Shown here: piece by piece, positions 7,782-17,139 of the stretch | Position numbering within the stretch: the stretch's first letter is position 1 | Layout: each line of letters opens with the position of its first letter | NCBI GenBank assembly: GCA_022791875.1 | Contig: JAAVZX010000023.1 | Location: 1-61,746, forward strand | Source: Oscillibacter sp. | GTDB lineage: Bacteria; Bacillota; Clostridia; Oscillospirales; Oscillospiraceae | Length of the DNA stretch: 61,746 nucleotides | Direction: 5' to 3' | The notes under the pieces: generated by a model | Seen by the model: the letters and a program-made list of their open reading frames with translations, nothing else | Databases searched by the model: none | Told to the model about the DNA's origin: nothing | Position numbers and translations under genes: made by a program

Positions 7782-8594
7782 ATGATGACAGAAGATAGAA
7801 CCGTGCGATCCCGCACCGCCCAGCGCCGGAGCCGCTGCAAAGGGGGCTCGCGCTATGTGCCGGAGTGCACGCTGGACGTGCTGTGCGTCGTCTTCCTGGC
7901 GGCGGTGTTTCCGCTGATAGGGGCGGCGCTGGTGGTCTGGGGGCCGTGGGAGCGGAGCGGCGCGGCCCCGGAAGCGCCGGACATTCCCGTGACCACCGTT
8001 CAGCAGGTCCAGGACCAGGAGCCCCAAGAGGACGGGGACGGCGGTACGCCCTGGAACCTGCTTCTGGTGAACAGGCAGAATCCGATTCCCGCAGACCTGG
8101 AGCCGCACCTTACGGAGCTTCCCGGCGGCGAGCAGGTGGACGCGCGGATCTACGAGCCCTTGATGGAACTCCTGGAGGCGGCCAGGGAGGGGAACCAGGG
8201 GCATCTGCCGGAGGTGGTTTCCGGCTACCGGACCTGGGAGAAGCAGCAGAGCCTTTATGACGCGAAGGTGGAGAAGTACCGCGGGCAGGGCTATTCCGAG
8301 GAGGAGGCCCGGGCGCTGGCGGAGGAATGGGCCGCGCCTCCCGGATACAGCGAGCACCAGGCGGGCCTGGCGGTGGACCTCAGCGGCGTCGTCTACGACC
8401 TCTACTTCTGGCTTCAGGAGAACAGCTGGCGGTATGGGTTCGTCTTCCGCTACCCAGGGGATAAGAGCGGGATCACGGGGATTGCGGAGGAAGTGTGGCA
8501 TTACCGGTATGTGGGCGTGGAGGCGGCGGAGGTGATGTTTGAGAGGGGGCTTTGTCTGGAGGAATATGTGGGGGAGGCGGAGGGGGAGGCTTGA
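7782..8594 (+). CDS. vanY: VanY-like D-alanyl-D-alanine carboxypeptidase
   Basis: A 270-residue M15B metallopeptidase that removes the terminal D-Ala from peptidoglycan stem peptides outside the membrane. A basic cytoplasmic N-terminus is followed by one membrane helix (about 31-53), a Pro/Gln/Asp-rich spacer, and the catalytic domain from about residue 95. Zinc and catalytic residues are visible in SEHQAGLAVDL (His192, Asp199) and EEVWHYRYVG (Glu237, His240), and the substrate-site segment VVSGYRTWEKQQ is present. The ATG at 7782 follows AAAGGAG by 9 bp. It is preceded by operator-like repeats shared with vanR, so VanR-dependent induction is likely. Confidence 0.9.
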   Translation: MMTEDRTVRSRTAQRRSRCKGGSRYVPECTLDVLCVVFLAAVFPLIGAALVVWGPWERSGAAPEAPDIPVTTVQQVQDQEPQEDGDGGTPWNLLLVNRQNPIPADLEPHLTELPGGEQVDARIYEPLMELLEAAREGNQGHLPEVVSGYRTWEKQQSLYDAKVEKYRGQGYSEEEARALAEEWAAPPGYSEHQAGLAVDLSGVVYDLYFWLQENSWRYGFVFRYPGDKSGITGIAEEVWHYRYVGVEAAEVMFERGLCLEEYVGEAEGEA

Positions 8595-8727
8595 TGGAGC
8601 CGGTTTTCCTGAAACGGAGGGCGCAGAAGCCCTCAAAAACGCAGGCCACAAAATAGCCGCTGAGACTATACAACCCCGCCCCGCCGGAGTATAATAGGAG
8701 GAAATCATACCACAGGAGGGGTGCCCC

Positions 8728-9312
8728 ATGTCCAGACAAGCCAGTCCATACGAGCTGTACGCCAAGTACATCCTGGAGACGCTCTACAGCCGGCGCTACG
8801 GGACCCTGCTCCTGCGGGACAAGCCGGACCTCCAGACTCCCGACGGCGCGGCCGGCGTGGAGGTCACGTCCGTGAACGGCGAGGTCTTCGAGCGCCTGGT
8901 GACGGAAATCGCCATGAGCAAGCCGGACCAGACCCCGTCGGAGCGGATTCTGGAGCTGTGCGCGAAGTGCGGCATCGAGTACCACGCGTGGCAGACCTTC
9001 GTGATCAAGCCCCTGCCCGCCGCCGGGTTCATCGAGCCCTTCCGCAGGAAGGTGAAGAAGCTCAACGCAGGCTACGCCTTCCTGGGCCGCTACGACCTCT
9101 TCCTCTACTCCGACCGCCACACCCTCATGGACTGCGAGCTGGAGCCCCTTCTGGAATCCCTGCGCAGCGAGAACCAGGCCCCCATCTCCTTCCACTACGT
9201 CTACATCGACGCCGGAGGCAAGCTGGCCTGCTTCGACCTGGCTGGCGGCGTCTTCGAGGTCCGGTCCACAAAGGGCCTGCGGGAGAAATTGACAGACCGC
9301 GGGGATGGGTGA
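8728..9312 (+). CDS. Uncharacterised protein, possible PD-(D/E)XK-like fold
   Basis: A 194-residue soluble protein with no clear family match. Near the start, LLLRDKPDLQTPDGAAGVEV has the spacing of an acidic residue followed by an E-V-T strand that is often seen in PD-(D/E)XK nuclease-like domains (Asp, then Glu in GVEVTSV). No lysine follows at the usual place, so activity is doubtful. The ATG at 8728 follows AGGAGGGG, and a TATAAT is at 8690-8695. It converges on the Hsp90-helicase gene with only 41 bp between the stops and no terminator, so the two transcripts probably overlap. The function is unknown. Confidence 0.7.
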   Translation: MSRQASPYELYAKYILETLYSRRYGTLLLRDKPDLQTPDGAAGVEVTSVNGEVFERLVTEIAMSKPDQTPSERILELCAKCGIEYHAWQTFVIKPLPAAGFIEPFRRKVKKLNAGYAFLGRYDLFLYSDRHTLMDCELEPLLESLRSENQAPISFHYVYIDAGGKLACFDLAGGVFEVRSTKGLREKLTDRGDG

Positions 9313-9353
9313 CGCAGGGCGGCTAATCCCACAGAAAGCACCTCCGCGCCTCC

Positions 9354-12300
9354 TTATGTCTCCACCTCATGAACCTGCACATCCACCGCCCCGTCTTCAC
9401 TGCGGATCTCATACCGCGTCTCCGGCCTGCCGTACACATTCACATTCTGATGGCTCGTGGCAAAGGAATGATCCTCAATATACGTCTCACTGCCAAACAT
9501 GATTTTCTCCACCTCGGAAGCGTGCATCTCCTTCAAGCTGCCCTGCTCTTTACAGAGCCTTTCAACCTGCTTAATCAAGGTAAGCTCCCCCACATGCTCC
9601 GTCCCGTCATCCGGCATCAGGATAAAAAGGGAATCCTTTGCCCGGCTGATGGAGACATTGATGATATTCAGCTTGTTGAGGAACACTTGATTGCTGCGCG
9701 AGATTGTGGGCGGCGGGTTAAAGAGGGCGATCACAATATCGCATTCATCCCCCTGGAACCCGTGGATGGTGCCCACCTGCACGTCCACATTTTCCGGCAC
9801 TTCCACAGAGGACAGCAGCCTGTCAATCAAATCGGCCTGGGCGCGGTACGGGGCAATCAGTCCGATCTGATAGTGATATGCCCCGTCCCGGGCCAGGAGC
9901 GATGAAAGATAGCGGATGAACTCAAGAGAAAACAGAGCCGAGTATATCTGATATGGCGAATTCTGCAAACGCTTCGGCCGGTAAACGCTCTCATATTTCC
10001 TGACCGGGAATTTGATGATATTCAGGGCCTGAACCTCCAGGGCGCCGTCAAGGGGCAGGGGGCGGCGGCTGTCCGATGGACGAAAATGCTTCAGCACGCC
10101 GCCATAGGCAAAGCGGCTGAACACTTCGCCGATCTCAGGAATGCTCCGGTACTGGGTGGTCAGCGGTATAACCCGGTAGGGATGGGGCCTGGTCACCGGA
10201 TTTGTAAAAGACTCCAGCCCTGTCATTCGATAGATATTCTCATCCCTCCACAAATCGACCATGGCAATCGGCTCAATCTGGAAGGGATCGCCCGCAATGA
10301 TAAACTTTTCCGGCGTCATTTTGTAGAGCGGATAAATGATGTTGGCAATGGGAATCATGGACGCCTCATCAATGAAGATATAGTCCCACTTCAGTTCGGA
10401 CAGATGCAGGGGCGTACCGTCCGGGTAAAAGTAATCATAGGGGAAGCGGGCAATGGTGGCAATGGTCACATTTCTCGGAAATCTGCGGATATCGAAGGTC
10501 TTGTCGCGGAACGCGCCGCAGCTCTCTATGACGCTGTCGTCCGTCCCTCCGAAGCGCACCAGCCAGTTCTGCCAGTCCTGGTTTCCTCCCTCTTTGTACA
10601 CGGTATCCATGATGCGGCGCGTGAGAACGTCAGCGGCCTTGTTGGTAGGCGTGAGCACCAGGACTTTCAGCGCTTCCGAAGACTGCATCTTGTGACAGAT
10701 ATCCTTCGCCAGATAGGTGGTTTTGCCCGTGCCGGGAGGGCCGAATACAAATTCAATGTTTTCGCACAGATTATCCCGCATATTGAACCCGTCGGCATAC
10801 CCGTTCCGCTCTCCCATCCGGAGGAAGGCCCGGCGAAGCTCCTCCAGCAGGAAAACAGGGCTGCGGGCATCAATGCGGGCTTCCACAACCTGGGAGAGGT
10901 CAAGGCCGTCCAGGCTGGCGTTTGTGCGGAGCTTGACCTGAAGGGTATAGGATTTAACGCTGATGACCTCTATGGAGACTTTTACATGGGACCCGTCCGC
11001 AAAATGCAGCGCCAGGGGGATATCTGCCAGATCCTCCATAAACTGCGGGATATGGGGGTCGGGATGCTTCAAAATCAGCGTTCTGGACGTGCCGCTCTCC
11101 CACTCCACGGCGGAAAACGTGATGGAAATCTCACGGCTGTCGGCGTTATTTTCGCCGCTGGACAGCGCCTCCAAATCCAGCAGGGTCTTGAACCAGCCGT
11201 ATGTGTACACATCCATATTTTTGAGCTGCTGCTTCAAGTCCTCTATCCTGGCGATTTCCCGGATCTCCTGCTCCGCACGCTTTTTGATGCTCTCTATTTT
11301 CTTCTCGATGTCTACGGTTCTGGTATATTCGTCCTCATCCGGAGGGGCGGCTTCCTCGTCCGGAGGGGCGCTTTCAGCCGCCGGTCGTTCCTGCGCTGCA
11401 TCCGGCTTTGAAGAAGCGGCCGCCCGTTTGGACAGCTCTTCGGCAACCCGCTTGACAGACGAACGGCGGGGGGACCCCTGGTCACCGGGTTCTTCTTCCC
11501 CATCGTCTCCGCTTTCGTCCGGTCTCTTTACCTGTTTCCGGCTGGCAAATTCCTGGAGGGCCCGCCGCTGTTCCTCGTCCGAAAGCCCCAGCGACTGGGC
11601 ATAGGCGGCAAGGCTGTCCCCGTCTCCGCCGCCGTCCTCCGCAGGGTCTGCAATGCCCAGGATGGCCAGCAGCTCCGGCACTTCGTCGCCGGACAGGTCA
11701 TATCGGGGGGATAAGGTCTGGACGGCCAGCTCGTTAGCTGGTACAAACTCCCCCTCGCGGTTCATCAGCCAGGGCAGGGTGCGCAGCCGCTTCGCTGTAG
11801 TCGATTCAAATCTGCTGGAACACTGTTTGTAATAGAAATACCGGTATTTTCCATACAAAACACTGTCCTGCGCCCAGGAATCCTTCTTCAAAACGCCCGC
11901 GCCGATCAGCTCCAGCAGTTCCTTCCAGATGACTTCGGACTTTTCCGCAGACCGCTCTTCCAAAGCTGCTTCGAGTATTTCAGCGCATCCGTCAAGACGG
12001 GTTTCAATCCACTCCTTGTCCCTCCCATACGACGGCCACTCGCTTTGCAGCTCGTATGCCTCCTGCTCGCTCAACCGGCAGGTCAGAAGACACGGCACAT
12101 TTTTCACGCCCAGCGCAGTCAAAAAGTCGCGTAAATCCGCCTCGGCTTCCTCCCCCACCATCGCCGCATATTCCACATAGCTGACAAATTTTGTATCAGG
12201 CTTCGTCTCAAACCACGCCTGGAGGGCTTCTGTCGGGAAATAGAGTTCATCGGCTCTTCCCCGGTACTGCGCCTCATCATCAGCGGAACGGTACATCAAA

Positions 12301-14216
12301 AATTCACATCTGCGTATGAGGTCCAGGAACCCGTTCACCTCGCTGTTCGGGCAGCTCCGGTAATATTCAAAAAATTTCCTGAAATGGGGGCGGGGGTCAA
12401 GCGCCCGATCGTCCTGGTACTGCGGCAAAATATGAAGGTATATTTCACTTTTCAGGGACGGCTTTTTGATGCCGAAGTCTTTCAAAAATGCAGCGGTATT
12501 CTCATTTTGCAGCAAATCTCTGTGGACCGTATCATAGCCGCTTCCGTCCTCGGTGGGCAGAAACAGAACCGCCTCCTGGTTTTTATCAAAAGCCGCCGCG
12601 GCTTTTCTGTCCTGGTTGAGGAAAATAGGCCTTGTGCGGACAAGTTTTTTCCGCCCGTCTGTCTCGGACAGCCACCCGTAAAAGCGGTGCAGCCAGTCCA
12701 GGCTCTGAGCCTCAATAAAGGCGCCCGTCATCCCCTCCTGCTTCGTCCCGTCGTCATAGGACCAGCCGCCAAGAATGTCGCTCTCATCCAGCCACACCGC
12801 CGTGATGGAGTCAATGTACTCCGTCAGAGGCTTGTTCTTGCGCTGGGTGTCCTGCCGTCCAAAGGAGGGGAAGGCCCACCGCGCCGCCGGGTCGCCGGTG
12901 ATGGCCGCAAGCTGCCGGTTGGAAAACAGCTCCGCTATCTGGGGAACGTATGCCCAACAGGCGTGCTCCGCGTCCGTATAGCCGTCCAGGGCCGGGATGA
13001 TGGGCTTGCTGGCAAAGGCGTTTTTCATCGCCGTATAGAAGGGCATGAAGGAGATGTTCTTTTTGCTGTCAGCCGCTTCAAAGCGGCTCTCGTCAAAGGG
13101 CACGATGTCAAAAATATCGTCGGTTATGAGCGGGTTGTTCTTTGACTGCCCGATGTCAAGGAGATACTCAAGGCTGTCCGCCGCCAGCTCCGCCAGCAGG
13201 GCAACCATGCGGAGGTTGTGTTCCTCTCCGGCCTTGATGGTTTCCCGGCTGTCGGTGAGCAAAAACGGGGCGTGGAAAATAAAGTCGAGGTTCGTCGTCT
13301 CCTTTGTCGGGAAGAAGCAGAAGGCGGTGTGTTTCTTCCGTATCAGCTTCCCGTCTTCGCCGGTGAAATATCCTACCGCGTACCAGTGGCCGTCCTCGTC
13401 TGTCCGCGAGAAGAGCCAGAGGGTGTCTTCGCGGGAATTGGCAGGGGCCGGACTGGCTGTCTGGGTCAGGCGGATGCGTTCAGCCGCGGTGTCACCATTG
13501 TCCCCATATTGGCGGGTTTCGAGCACTTCTTTTCCATAGCGCCCCTCTATGTCCGGGGTCTTGAATGAGATGTCTTTCAGGTTGGTCAGGAATAGAAGGG
13601 GGCAGTCCAGGGACGTCAGTTTTTCGGTGATGTCCGCGTAAGCGGCTTCCGCGCTGCACCGGCTGAAAGGGAGTTCAAAGTCGCAGCTGTCGTGGTCGAA
13701 GGGAAATACGAAGAGGGTTTCGTCCTTCTGCCGCCTGGGATCGTCCGCGTCCAGCAGGACGGGGACGAGAAAGTGGTCGATTTTGAAGAATAGATTGGGG
13801 TCGTAGATATGGGGCGTGGCGGTGTATTGGAAGACGGCCTTAAAGCCGAGGCCAAATTTGCCGATGGACGCTTCTTTTATCTTGTTCGAGGCTCCGATGG
13901 CGGTAATGGCGTTGATATCGCCCAATTCGCCCGCTTTGCGGTCCTGCTTTTCCGTATCCGGGTCAGTCACGGAAAAATGCTTTGTTCCGTTATGGGCGAA
14001 CATCAGCTTGTCCGGGAAGAGCTCAAAGCGGGCTGAGGACGCCCCCGCGTCGTCGGCATTTTGCAGCAATTCGTAGATGAAGTGCGCCTGGTCGGAATAC
14101 TTGCCGATTACGCTCTCCCAAACGCCGCTCAGGGCGATGTCCTCCAGTAATACGTCTGCACTTACGGCGCGCTTTTGGGACAGGGCGGAGAAATATTGCT
14201 TCTGCTGCGGGTTCAT
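9354..14216 (-). CDS. Hsp90-type (sacsin-like) ATPase fused to a UPF1-like SF1 helicase
   Basis: A 1,620-residue protein. The N-terminus has a Bergerat-fold ATPase like Hsp90/sacsin, with IYELLQNADDAGASSARFEL (about 47-66) and SIGKFGLGFKAVF (about 117-129). A long middle region contains no motif I recognise and ends in a charged linker around residues 890-960. The C-terminal third is a superfamily 1 helicase with GPPGTGKTT (near 1155), IFIDEASMIP (near 1280), GDPFQIEPI, TTQYRSIPEIG, GTIHGFQGDECD (near 1485) and NVSISRAKD. The ATG at 14216 follows GGTGGGATG; TTG/GTG codons just upstream are less likely. TACAAT at 14272-14277 may be its -10. Related fusions occur in defence islands, and IS and repeat remnants flank it, but an antiviral role is an inference. 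Confidence 0.88.
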   Translation of the reverse strand: MNPQQKQYFSALSQKRAVSADVLLEDIALSGVWESVIGKYSDQAHFIYELLQNADDAGASSARFELFPDKLMFAHNGTKHFSVTDPDTEKQDRKAGELGDINAITAIGASNKIKEASIGKFGLGFKAVFQYTATPHIYDPNLFFKIDHFLVPVLLDADDPRRQKDETLFVFPFDHDSCDFELPFSRCSAEAAYADITEKLTSLDCPLLFLTNLKDISFKTPDIEGRYGKEVLETRQYGDNGDTAAERIRLTQTASPAPANSREDTLWLFSRTDEDGHWYAVGYFTGEDGKLIRKKHTAFCFFPTKETTNLDFIFHAPFLLTDSRETIKAGEEHNLRMVALLAELAADSLEYLLDIGQSKNNPLITDDIFDIVPFDESRFEAADSKKNISFMPFYTAMKNAFASKPIIPALDGYTDAEHACWAYVPQIAELFSNRQLAAITGDPAARWAFPSFGRQDTQRKNKPLTEYIDSITAVWLDESDILGGWSYDDGTKQEGMTGAFIEAQSLDWLHRFYGWLSETDGRKKLVRTRPIFLNQDRKAAAAFDKNQEAVLFLPTEDGSGYDTVHRDLLQNENTAAFLKDFGIKKPSLKSEIYLHILPQYQDDRALDPRPHFRKFFEYYRSCPNSEVNGFLDLIRRCEFLMYRSADDEAQYRGRADELYFPTEALQAWFETKPDTKFVSYVEYAAMVGEEAEADLRDFLTALGVKNVPCLLTCRLSEQEAYELQSEWPSYGRDKEWIETRLDGCAEILEAALEERSAEKSEVIWKELLELIGAGVLKKDSWAQDSVLYGKYRYFYYKQCSSRFESTTAKRLRTLPWLMNREGEFVPANELAVQTLSPRYDLSGDEVPELLAILGIADPAEDGGGDGDSLAAYAQSLGLSDEEQRRALQEFASRKQVKRPDESGDDGEEEPGDQGSPRRSSVKRVAEELSKRAAASSKPDAAQERPAAESAPPDEEAAPPDEDEYTRTVDIEKKIESIKKRAEQEIREIARIEDLKQQLKNMDVYTYGWFKTLLDLEALSSGENNADSREISITFSAVEWESGTSRTLILKHPDPHIPQFMEDLADIPLALHFADGSHVKVSIEVISVKSYTLQVKLRTNASLDGLDLSQVVEARIDARSPVFLLEELRRAFLRMGERNGYADGFNMRDNLCENIEFVFGPPGTGKTTYLAKDICHKMQSSEALKVLVLTPTNKAADVLTRRIMDTVYKEGGNQDWQNWLVRFGGTDDSVIESCGAFRDKTFDIRRFPRNVTIATIARFPYDYFYPDGTPLHLSELKWDYIFIDEASMIPIANIIYPLYKMTPEKFIIAGDPFQIEPIAMVDLWRDENIYRMTGLESFTNPVTRPHPYRVIPLTTQYRSIPEIGEVFSRFAYGGVLKHFRPSDSRRPLPLDGALEVQALNIIKFPVRKYESVYRPKRLQNSPYQIYSALFSLEFIRYLSSLLARDGAYHYQIGLIAPYRAQADLIDRLLSSVEVPENVDVQVGTIHGFQGDECDIVIALFNPPPTISRSNQVFLNKLNIINVSISRAKDSLFILMPDDGTEHVGELTLIKQVERLCKEQGSLKEMHASEVEKIMFGSETYIEDHSFATSHQNVNVYGRPETRYEIRSEDGAVDVQVHEVET

Positions 14217-14317
14217 AATTTTGCATCCCACCAATCGTCCAGAATTGTAATGCTATGGGTTGGTTGGCGTTATTGTATCATATGGGGGAGATAAATACTA
14301 CTCTTTGGAATAAATCT

Positions 14318-14464
14318 GTGGGACCTTCCATGAACATGGAAGGTCCCACTTGCTTTGCTTTCGTTACCGTGTGACAGGCTATAACAACCACCAGAGTGAA
14401 GAGCGGTATTAAAAAGTTCTTTTGCTTACTTTTCTTTCAAGAAAAGTAAGCCGCCGGAGGCCCC
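14318..14464 (+). repeat. Interspersed hairpin repeat, partial copy (D-C-B-A)
   Basis: In order: hairpin D with GTGGGACCTTCCATG and its complement (14318-14349), conserved segment C (GTTACCGTGTGACAGGCT), segment B (AGAGCGGTATTAAAA), hairpin A (CTTACTTTTCTT/AAGAAAAGTAAG, 14425-14450) and the end CCGCCGGAGGCCCC at 14451-14464. The E/F half is missing. Confidence 0.85.
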
Positions 14465-14507
14465 TGTTCGCGGGGAGCGTTCCAAATAAAGATTTCATCA
14501 TAGACAT

Positions 14508-14784
14508 GAAACGTCACGCGTACCCGGAAGAAACCAGAGAACTGGCAATCAAAATGTACTACGGCGGGGTTGGCGGTTGCGGCGTAGGAAAAGTTTGCGG
14601 AATGAACAAATCCAATGTGATGAATTGGATAAAAAAGCGCGCTCGAATGAGGGGCAGCCAGGAAGCTATGGATGGTATTTATATTTTATATCACTCGAAG
14701 GAGAGGGGGCGTTCAGCAATTTCCTGGAGCGTCGGGAATATGACGAAGCGGAAAGCGCGTGCGGCGGACGGCGGTACACAGTGA
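14508..14784 (+). pseudogene. IS1-like transposase N-terminal remnant
   Basis: From the ATG at 14508 the frame encodes RELAIKMYYGGVGGCGVGKV followed by CGMNKSNVMNWIKKRAR. This is the helix-turn-helix of IS1/InsA-type transposases ('lAlkmY..G.g.r.ig..lgvs..tV.nWi'). After about residue 50 the similarity ends and no DDE catalytic domain follows; another frame, to about 14,906, stays open with an unrelated-looking sequence. No terminal inverted repeats were recognised. It is a short remnant next to an interspersed repeat and the helicase gene. Confidence 0.6.
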
Positions 14785-14934
14785 AGAGCGCGGAACCAGA
14801 ACAGGTGCTGCACATCAGCGGCACAGAGTTCCGGAAGCAGGTAGACCAGCTTCGGCGCGAGGGCGGAAGCGAGGCCATGCGCAACTTTTTTCGATTCCGA
14901 ACGTGAACTATAAAAAGTATAGATTTTCGGCAGC

Positions 14935-15381
14935 TCAATTCCCCCGGCCGCCGAAGCCGTCGAGGCTGATGCCGAAGATGGCGTTCCGGAAACCGCTTTG
15001 CAGCTCCTCGTGGGTCCCCACCTGATACGCCTCCTTCGGCCAGCGCGCCGCCCAGCCGTCCCGCAGGCGCCGGCAGAGTTCCTCCAGCCCAATCTCCAGC
15101 AGCATCGGCGACAGGAACGTCACCAGCATCTGCTTGTCGTCCAGCTGCGCCACGGTCCTGTTCCAGAACCGCTGACGCTTCCAGCCCTCTGCCAGCGCGT
15201 CCAGCAGCGCCTCAGCCAGGGCGTCTTCGCCCATGGAAGCAGCCGCGTCCCGGTAGAGGTCCGCAAACTGCGCCAGGTACTCCCGGAACGCCTGGGGATA
15301 GTCCCGCTTTGTAAACCGGTGCAGCCAGAGCTTCCCGCCTTGGACGGCGGGCAGCAGTCCATTCAAATAATTCTCACTCAT
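14935..15381 (-). CDS. Uncharacterised 148-residue protein
   Basis: I do not recognise this family. The protein is largely alpha-helical and rich in aromatic and charged residues. It has no signal peptide or membrane segment, and no catalytic motif is apparent. GGAGGACTT lies directly before the ATG at 15381, a strong ribosome site, and a start four codons upstream is less well placed. The C-terminus ends in GFGGRGN. It is divergently arranged from the RluA-type gene, with 213 bp between. No operon partner is visible on its strand: upstream is the divergent gene and downstream is the IS1-like remnant. Confidence 0.7.
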   Translation of the reverse strand: MSENYLNGLLPAVQGGKLWLHRFTKRDYPQAFREYLAQFADLYRDAAASMGEDALAEALLDALAEGWKRQRFWNRTVAQLDDKQMLVTFLSPMLLEIGLEELCRRLRDGWAARWPKEAYQVGTHEELQSGFRNAIFGISLDGFGGRGN

Positions 15382-15408
15382 AAGTCCTCCCAATCCAAAG
15401 AAAAAGCC

Positions 15409-15437
15409 TTTACAACATCACAAAAAGCAAGTATGAT
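15409..15437 (+). promoter_or_regulatory. Promoter of the RluA-type gene
   Basis: TTTACA (15409-15414), 17-bp spacer, TATGAT (15432-15437). It gives a leader of about 150 nt that is Pro/Gly-codon-like and GC-rich, in which I see no known riboswitch. Confidence 0.65.
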
Positions 15438-15594
15438 AATCCCACAGCCCCCGACGCCCTCCGGCCCGCGGCAGAACCAGTCTGGAGGGGTCCAGGCCGG
15501 AAGCCCGGCCGGCAGGGGAAACGTTCCCCCTGGCGGAGAATCCAAAGAGGCAGCGCCTCCTTGGCCGCCGGAGGGACAGCAGGAGGCAGCAATT

Positions 15595-16581
15595 ATGCGC
15601 GAATTCACGATAGGCGCAAACGACGCCGGGCAGAGGCTGGACCGGTTTGTGCAGAAGAATCTCCCGCTTCTGCCTGCGGCGCTGGCGCAGAAGTACATCC
15701 GTCTGAAGCGGGTGAAGGTGAACGGGAAGGGTGCGAAGCGGGACACGCGGCTTCAGGCGGGAGATGTCCTTCAATTATACATCAACGACGAGTTTTTTGA
15801 CAAGCCCAGGGAGGAAAATCTGTTTCTTTCCATTTTTCAGCCGCATCTGAACATCGTCTACGAGGACGAAAATCTGCTTCTTGTGGACAAGCGGCCGGGG
15901 TTGGTGGTCCATGCGGACGAGACGGAGAAGGTCAATACGCTAATCAACCATATTCAGGCGTATCTGTACCAGAAAAAGGAGTGGAGCCCCCGGTGGGAGA
16001 ACGCGTTCGCGCCTGCGCTGTGCAACCGGATCGACCGGAATACCGGCGGGATTGTAATTGCGGCGAAGAACGCGGAGACTTTGCGGATTATCAATGAAAA
16101 AATCCGGGACCATGAGCTGGAGAAATCCTATCTGTGCGTGGCGGTCGGGAGGCCGAAGGCGGCGGAGGGCAGGATTGAGGGCTTCCTGCTGAAAGACGAG
16201 GCGAAGAAGCTGGTCACGTTCCACCGCCGCCCTGTTCCCGGCGGAAAGACGGCTGTAACGCTCTACCGGACGCTGGAGAGCCGCGGGGGCCTGTCGCTGG
16301 TGGAGTGCCGCCTGCTGACGGGGCGGACGCACCAGATCCGGGTGTCCATGGCGGAGCTTGGCTGTCCGCTGCTGGGGGATGGGAAATATGGGAACGGGGC
16401 TGTCAACCGAAAGTATGGGGAGACGCGCCAGGCGCTGTACGCCTACAAGCTGGCCTTTCCGCTTCCCACGGATGCCGGAATGCTGAACTACCTGCGGAGC
16501 AGGGTGTTCGCGGTGGAGGATGTGCCGTTTGTGGGGAAATATTTTCCTGGACGGCAGGCGCCGATGGACACGTTTGCCTGA
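15595..16581 (+). CDS. RluA-family ribosomal large-subunit pseudouridine synthase
   Basis: A 328-residue enzyme expected to isomerise specific uridines in 23S rRNA or tRNA. An S4-like RNA-binding segment occupies residues 15-70 (YIRLKRVKVNGKGAKRD). The synthase domain follows with IVYEDENLLLVDKRPGLVVH and the catalytic block ALCNRIDRNTGGIVIAAKN, where the Asp of NRIDRNT is the nucleophile. The usual RluA form is HRLDxxTSG; here the Asn and Asn-Thr changes are unusual but Arg-x-Asp is kept. GRTHQIRVSMAELGCPLLGD marks the C-terminal part. The start at 15595 follows AGGAGG by 8 bp. It appears monocistronic. Confidence 0.9.
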   Translation: MREFTIGANDAGQRLDRFVQKNLPLLPAALAQKYIRLKRVKVNGKGAKRDTRLQAGDVLQLYINDEFFDKPREENLFLSIFQPHLNIVYEDENLLLVDKRPGLVVHADETEKVNTLINHIQAYLYQKKEWSPRWENAFAPALCNRIDRNTGGIVIAAKNAETLRIINEKIRDHELEKSYLCVAVGRPKAAEGRIEGFLLKDEAKKLVTFHRRPVPGGKTAVTLYRTLESRGGLSLVECRLLTGRTHQIRVSMAELGCPLLGDGKYGNGAVNRKYGETRQALYAYKLAFPLPTDAGMLNYLRSRVFAVEDVPFVGKYFPGRQAPMDTFA

Positions 16582-16602
16582 AAATGAAAGCACCTTAGAT
16601 TT

Positions 16603-17028
16603 TCAGGAGGTTATCAATTTTCTGTTTGGCTTCCTTTTTATTTTCAGCAGCCTGATAAAATCATCAAACAACGAAGTGTCAGCCGGCTCGAACATCATCC
16701 ATTTTCCATCATGGTAGGTCTGCGTTTCATCGTAAATTCTTTGAACTTCCTTTGTATAACTCTCCCTGTCCTTTTCAAATTTGAGGCGTTCGTCTTTTCC
16801 TAAGATTACCATAAATCCTATGCAGTTTTCTCTCGCGTATAATGCGCATAGGGTTTTGCCGCCCCGGCGGTATTTATACTCATAGGCCCACGCTTTGCCG
16901 CCTTTATTCCACGTACATTCCATATCATATTTTTCATCGATCAAAGCGCATAACTGATTCCAAACCTCGTATAGAGATTTTCCCACCAAGGCAGTCATCT
17001 GTTCCGCGTCAGGTGCAATATTGAGCAT
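16603..17028 (-). CDS. DUF3788 family protein
   Basis: A 141-residue soluble protein matching the DUF3788 pattern: an early helix (LVGKSLYEVWNQLCALIDE), then TWNKGGKAWAYEYKYRRGGK and TLCALYARENCIGFMVILGK, and a C-terminal DGKWMMFEPADTSLFDDFIR segment. The family fold resembles small YdhG/DUF1801-like proteins, and no activity is established. AAAGGAGG sits ahead of the ATG at 17028. The gene's own promoter lies at 17075-17103. It converges on the pseudouridine synthase gene with 21 bp between stops. Confidence 0.82.
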   Translation of the reverse strand: MLNIAPDAEQMTALVGKSLYEVWNQLCALIDEKYDMECTWNKGGKAWAYEYKYRRGGKTLCALYARENCIGFMVILGKDERLKFEKDRESYTKEVQRIYDETQTYHDGKWMMFEPADTSLFDDFIRLLKIKRKPNRKLITS

Positions 17029-17074
17029 AAAAGCCTCCTTTTTTAAGTCCGGTTTGCCGGTGTTCTCCTGTCAT

Positions 17075-17103
17075 AGTATAGCATAAAGCAAACAAATATT
17101 CAA
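17075..17103 (-). promoter_or_regulatory. Promoter of the DUF3788 gene
   Basis: On the minus strand TTGAAT (17098-17103), 17-bp spacer, TATACT (17075-17080), about 40 bp before the start codon. Confidence 0.7.
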
Positions 17104-17139
17104 GCACTATACAAAATTCAGAGTCCCGGGAAACTGGCA

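Noticed and set aside
5798-8594. A vancomycin-resistance gene cluster
   Set aside because: Only regulator, sensor and VanY are present; there is no D-Ala-D-Lac or D-Ala-D-Ser ligase, VanH or VanX.
14577-14906. A 109-codon frame overlapping the IS1-like remnant
   Set aside because: It has no ribosome site and begins out of frame within the transposase remnant; the C-terminal part could be a fragment of something, but nothing is recognisable.
15400-15594. Pro/Gly-rich coding extension of the pseudouridine synthase
   Set aside because: The family start fits the ATG at 15595 with AGGAGG upstream; the extension has no similarity and spans the promoter.
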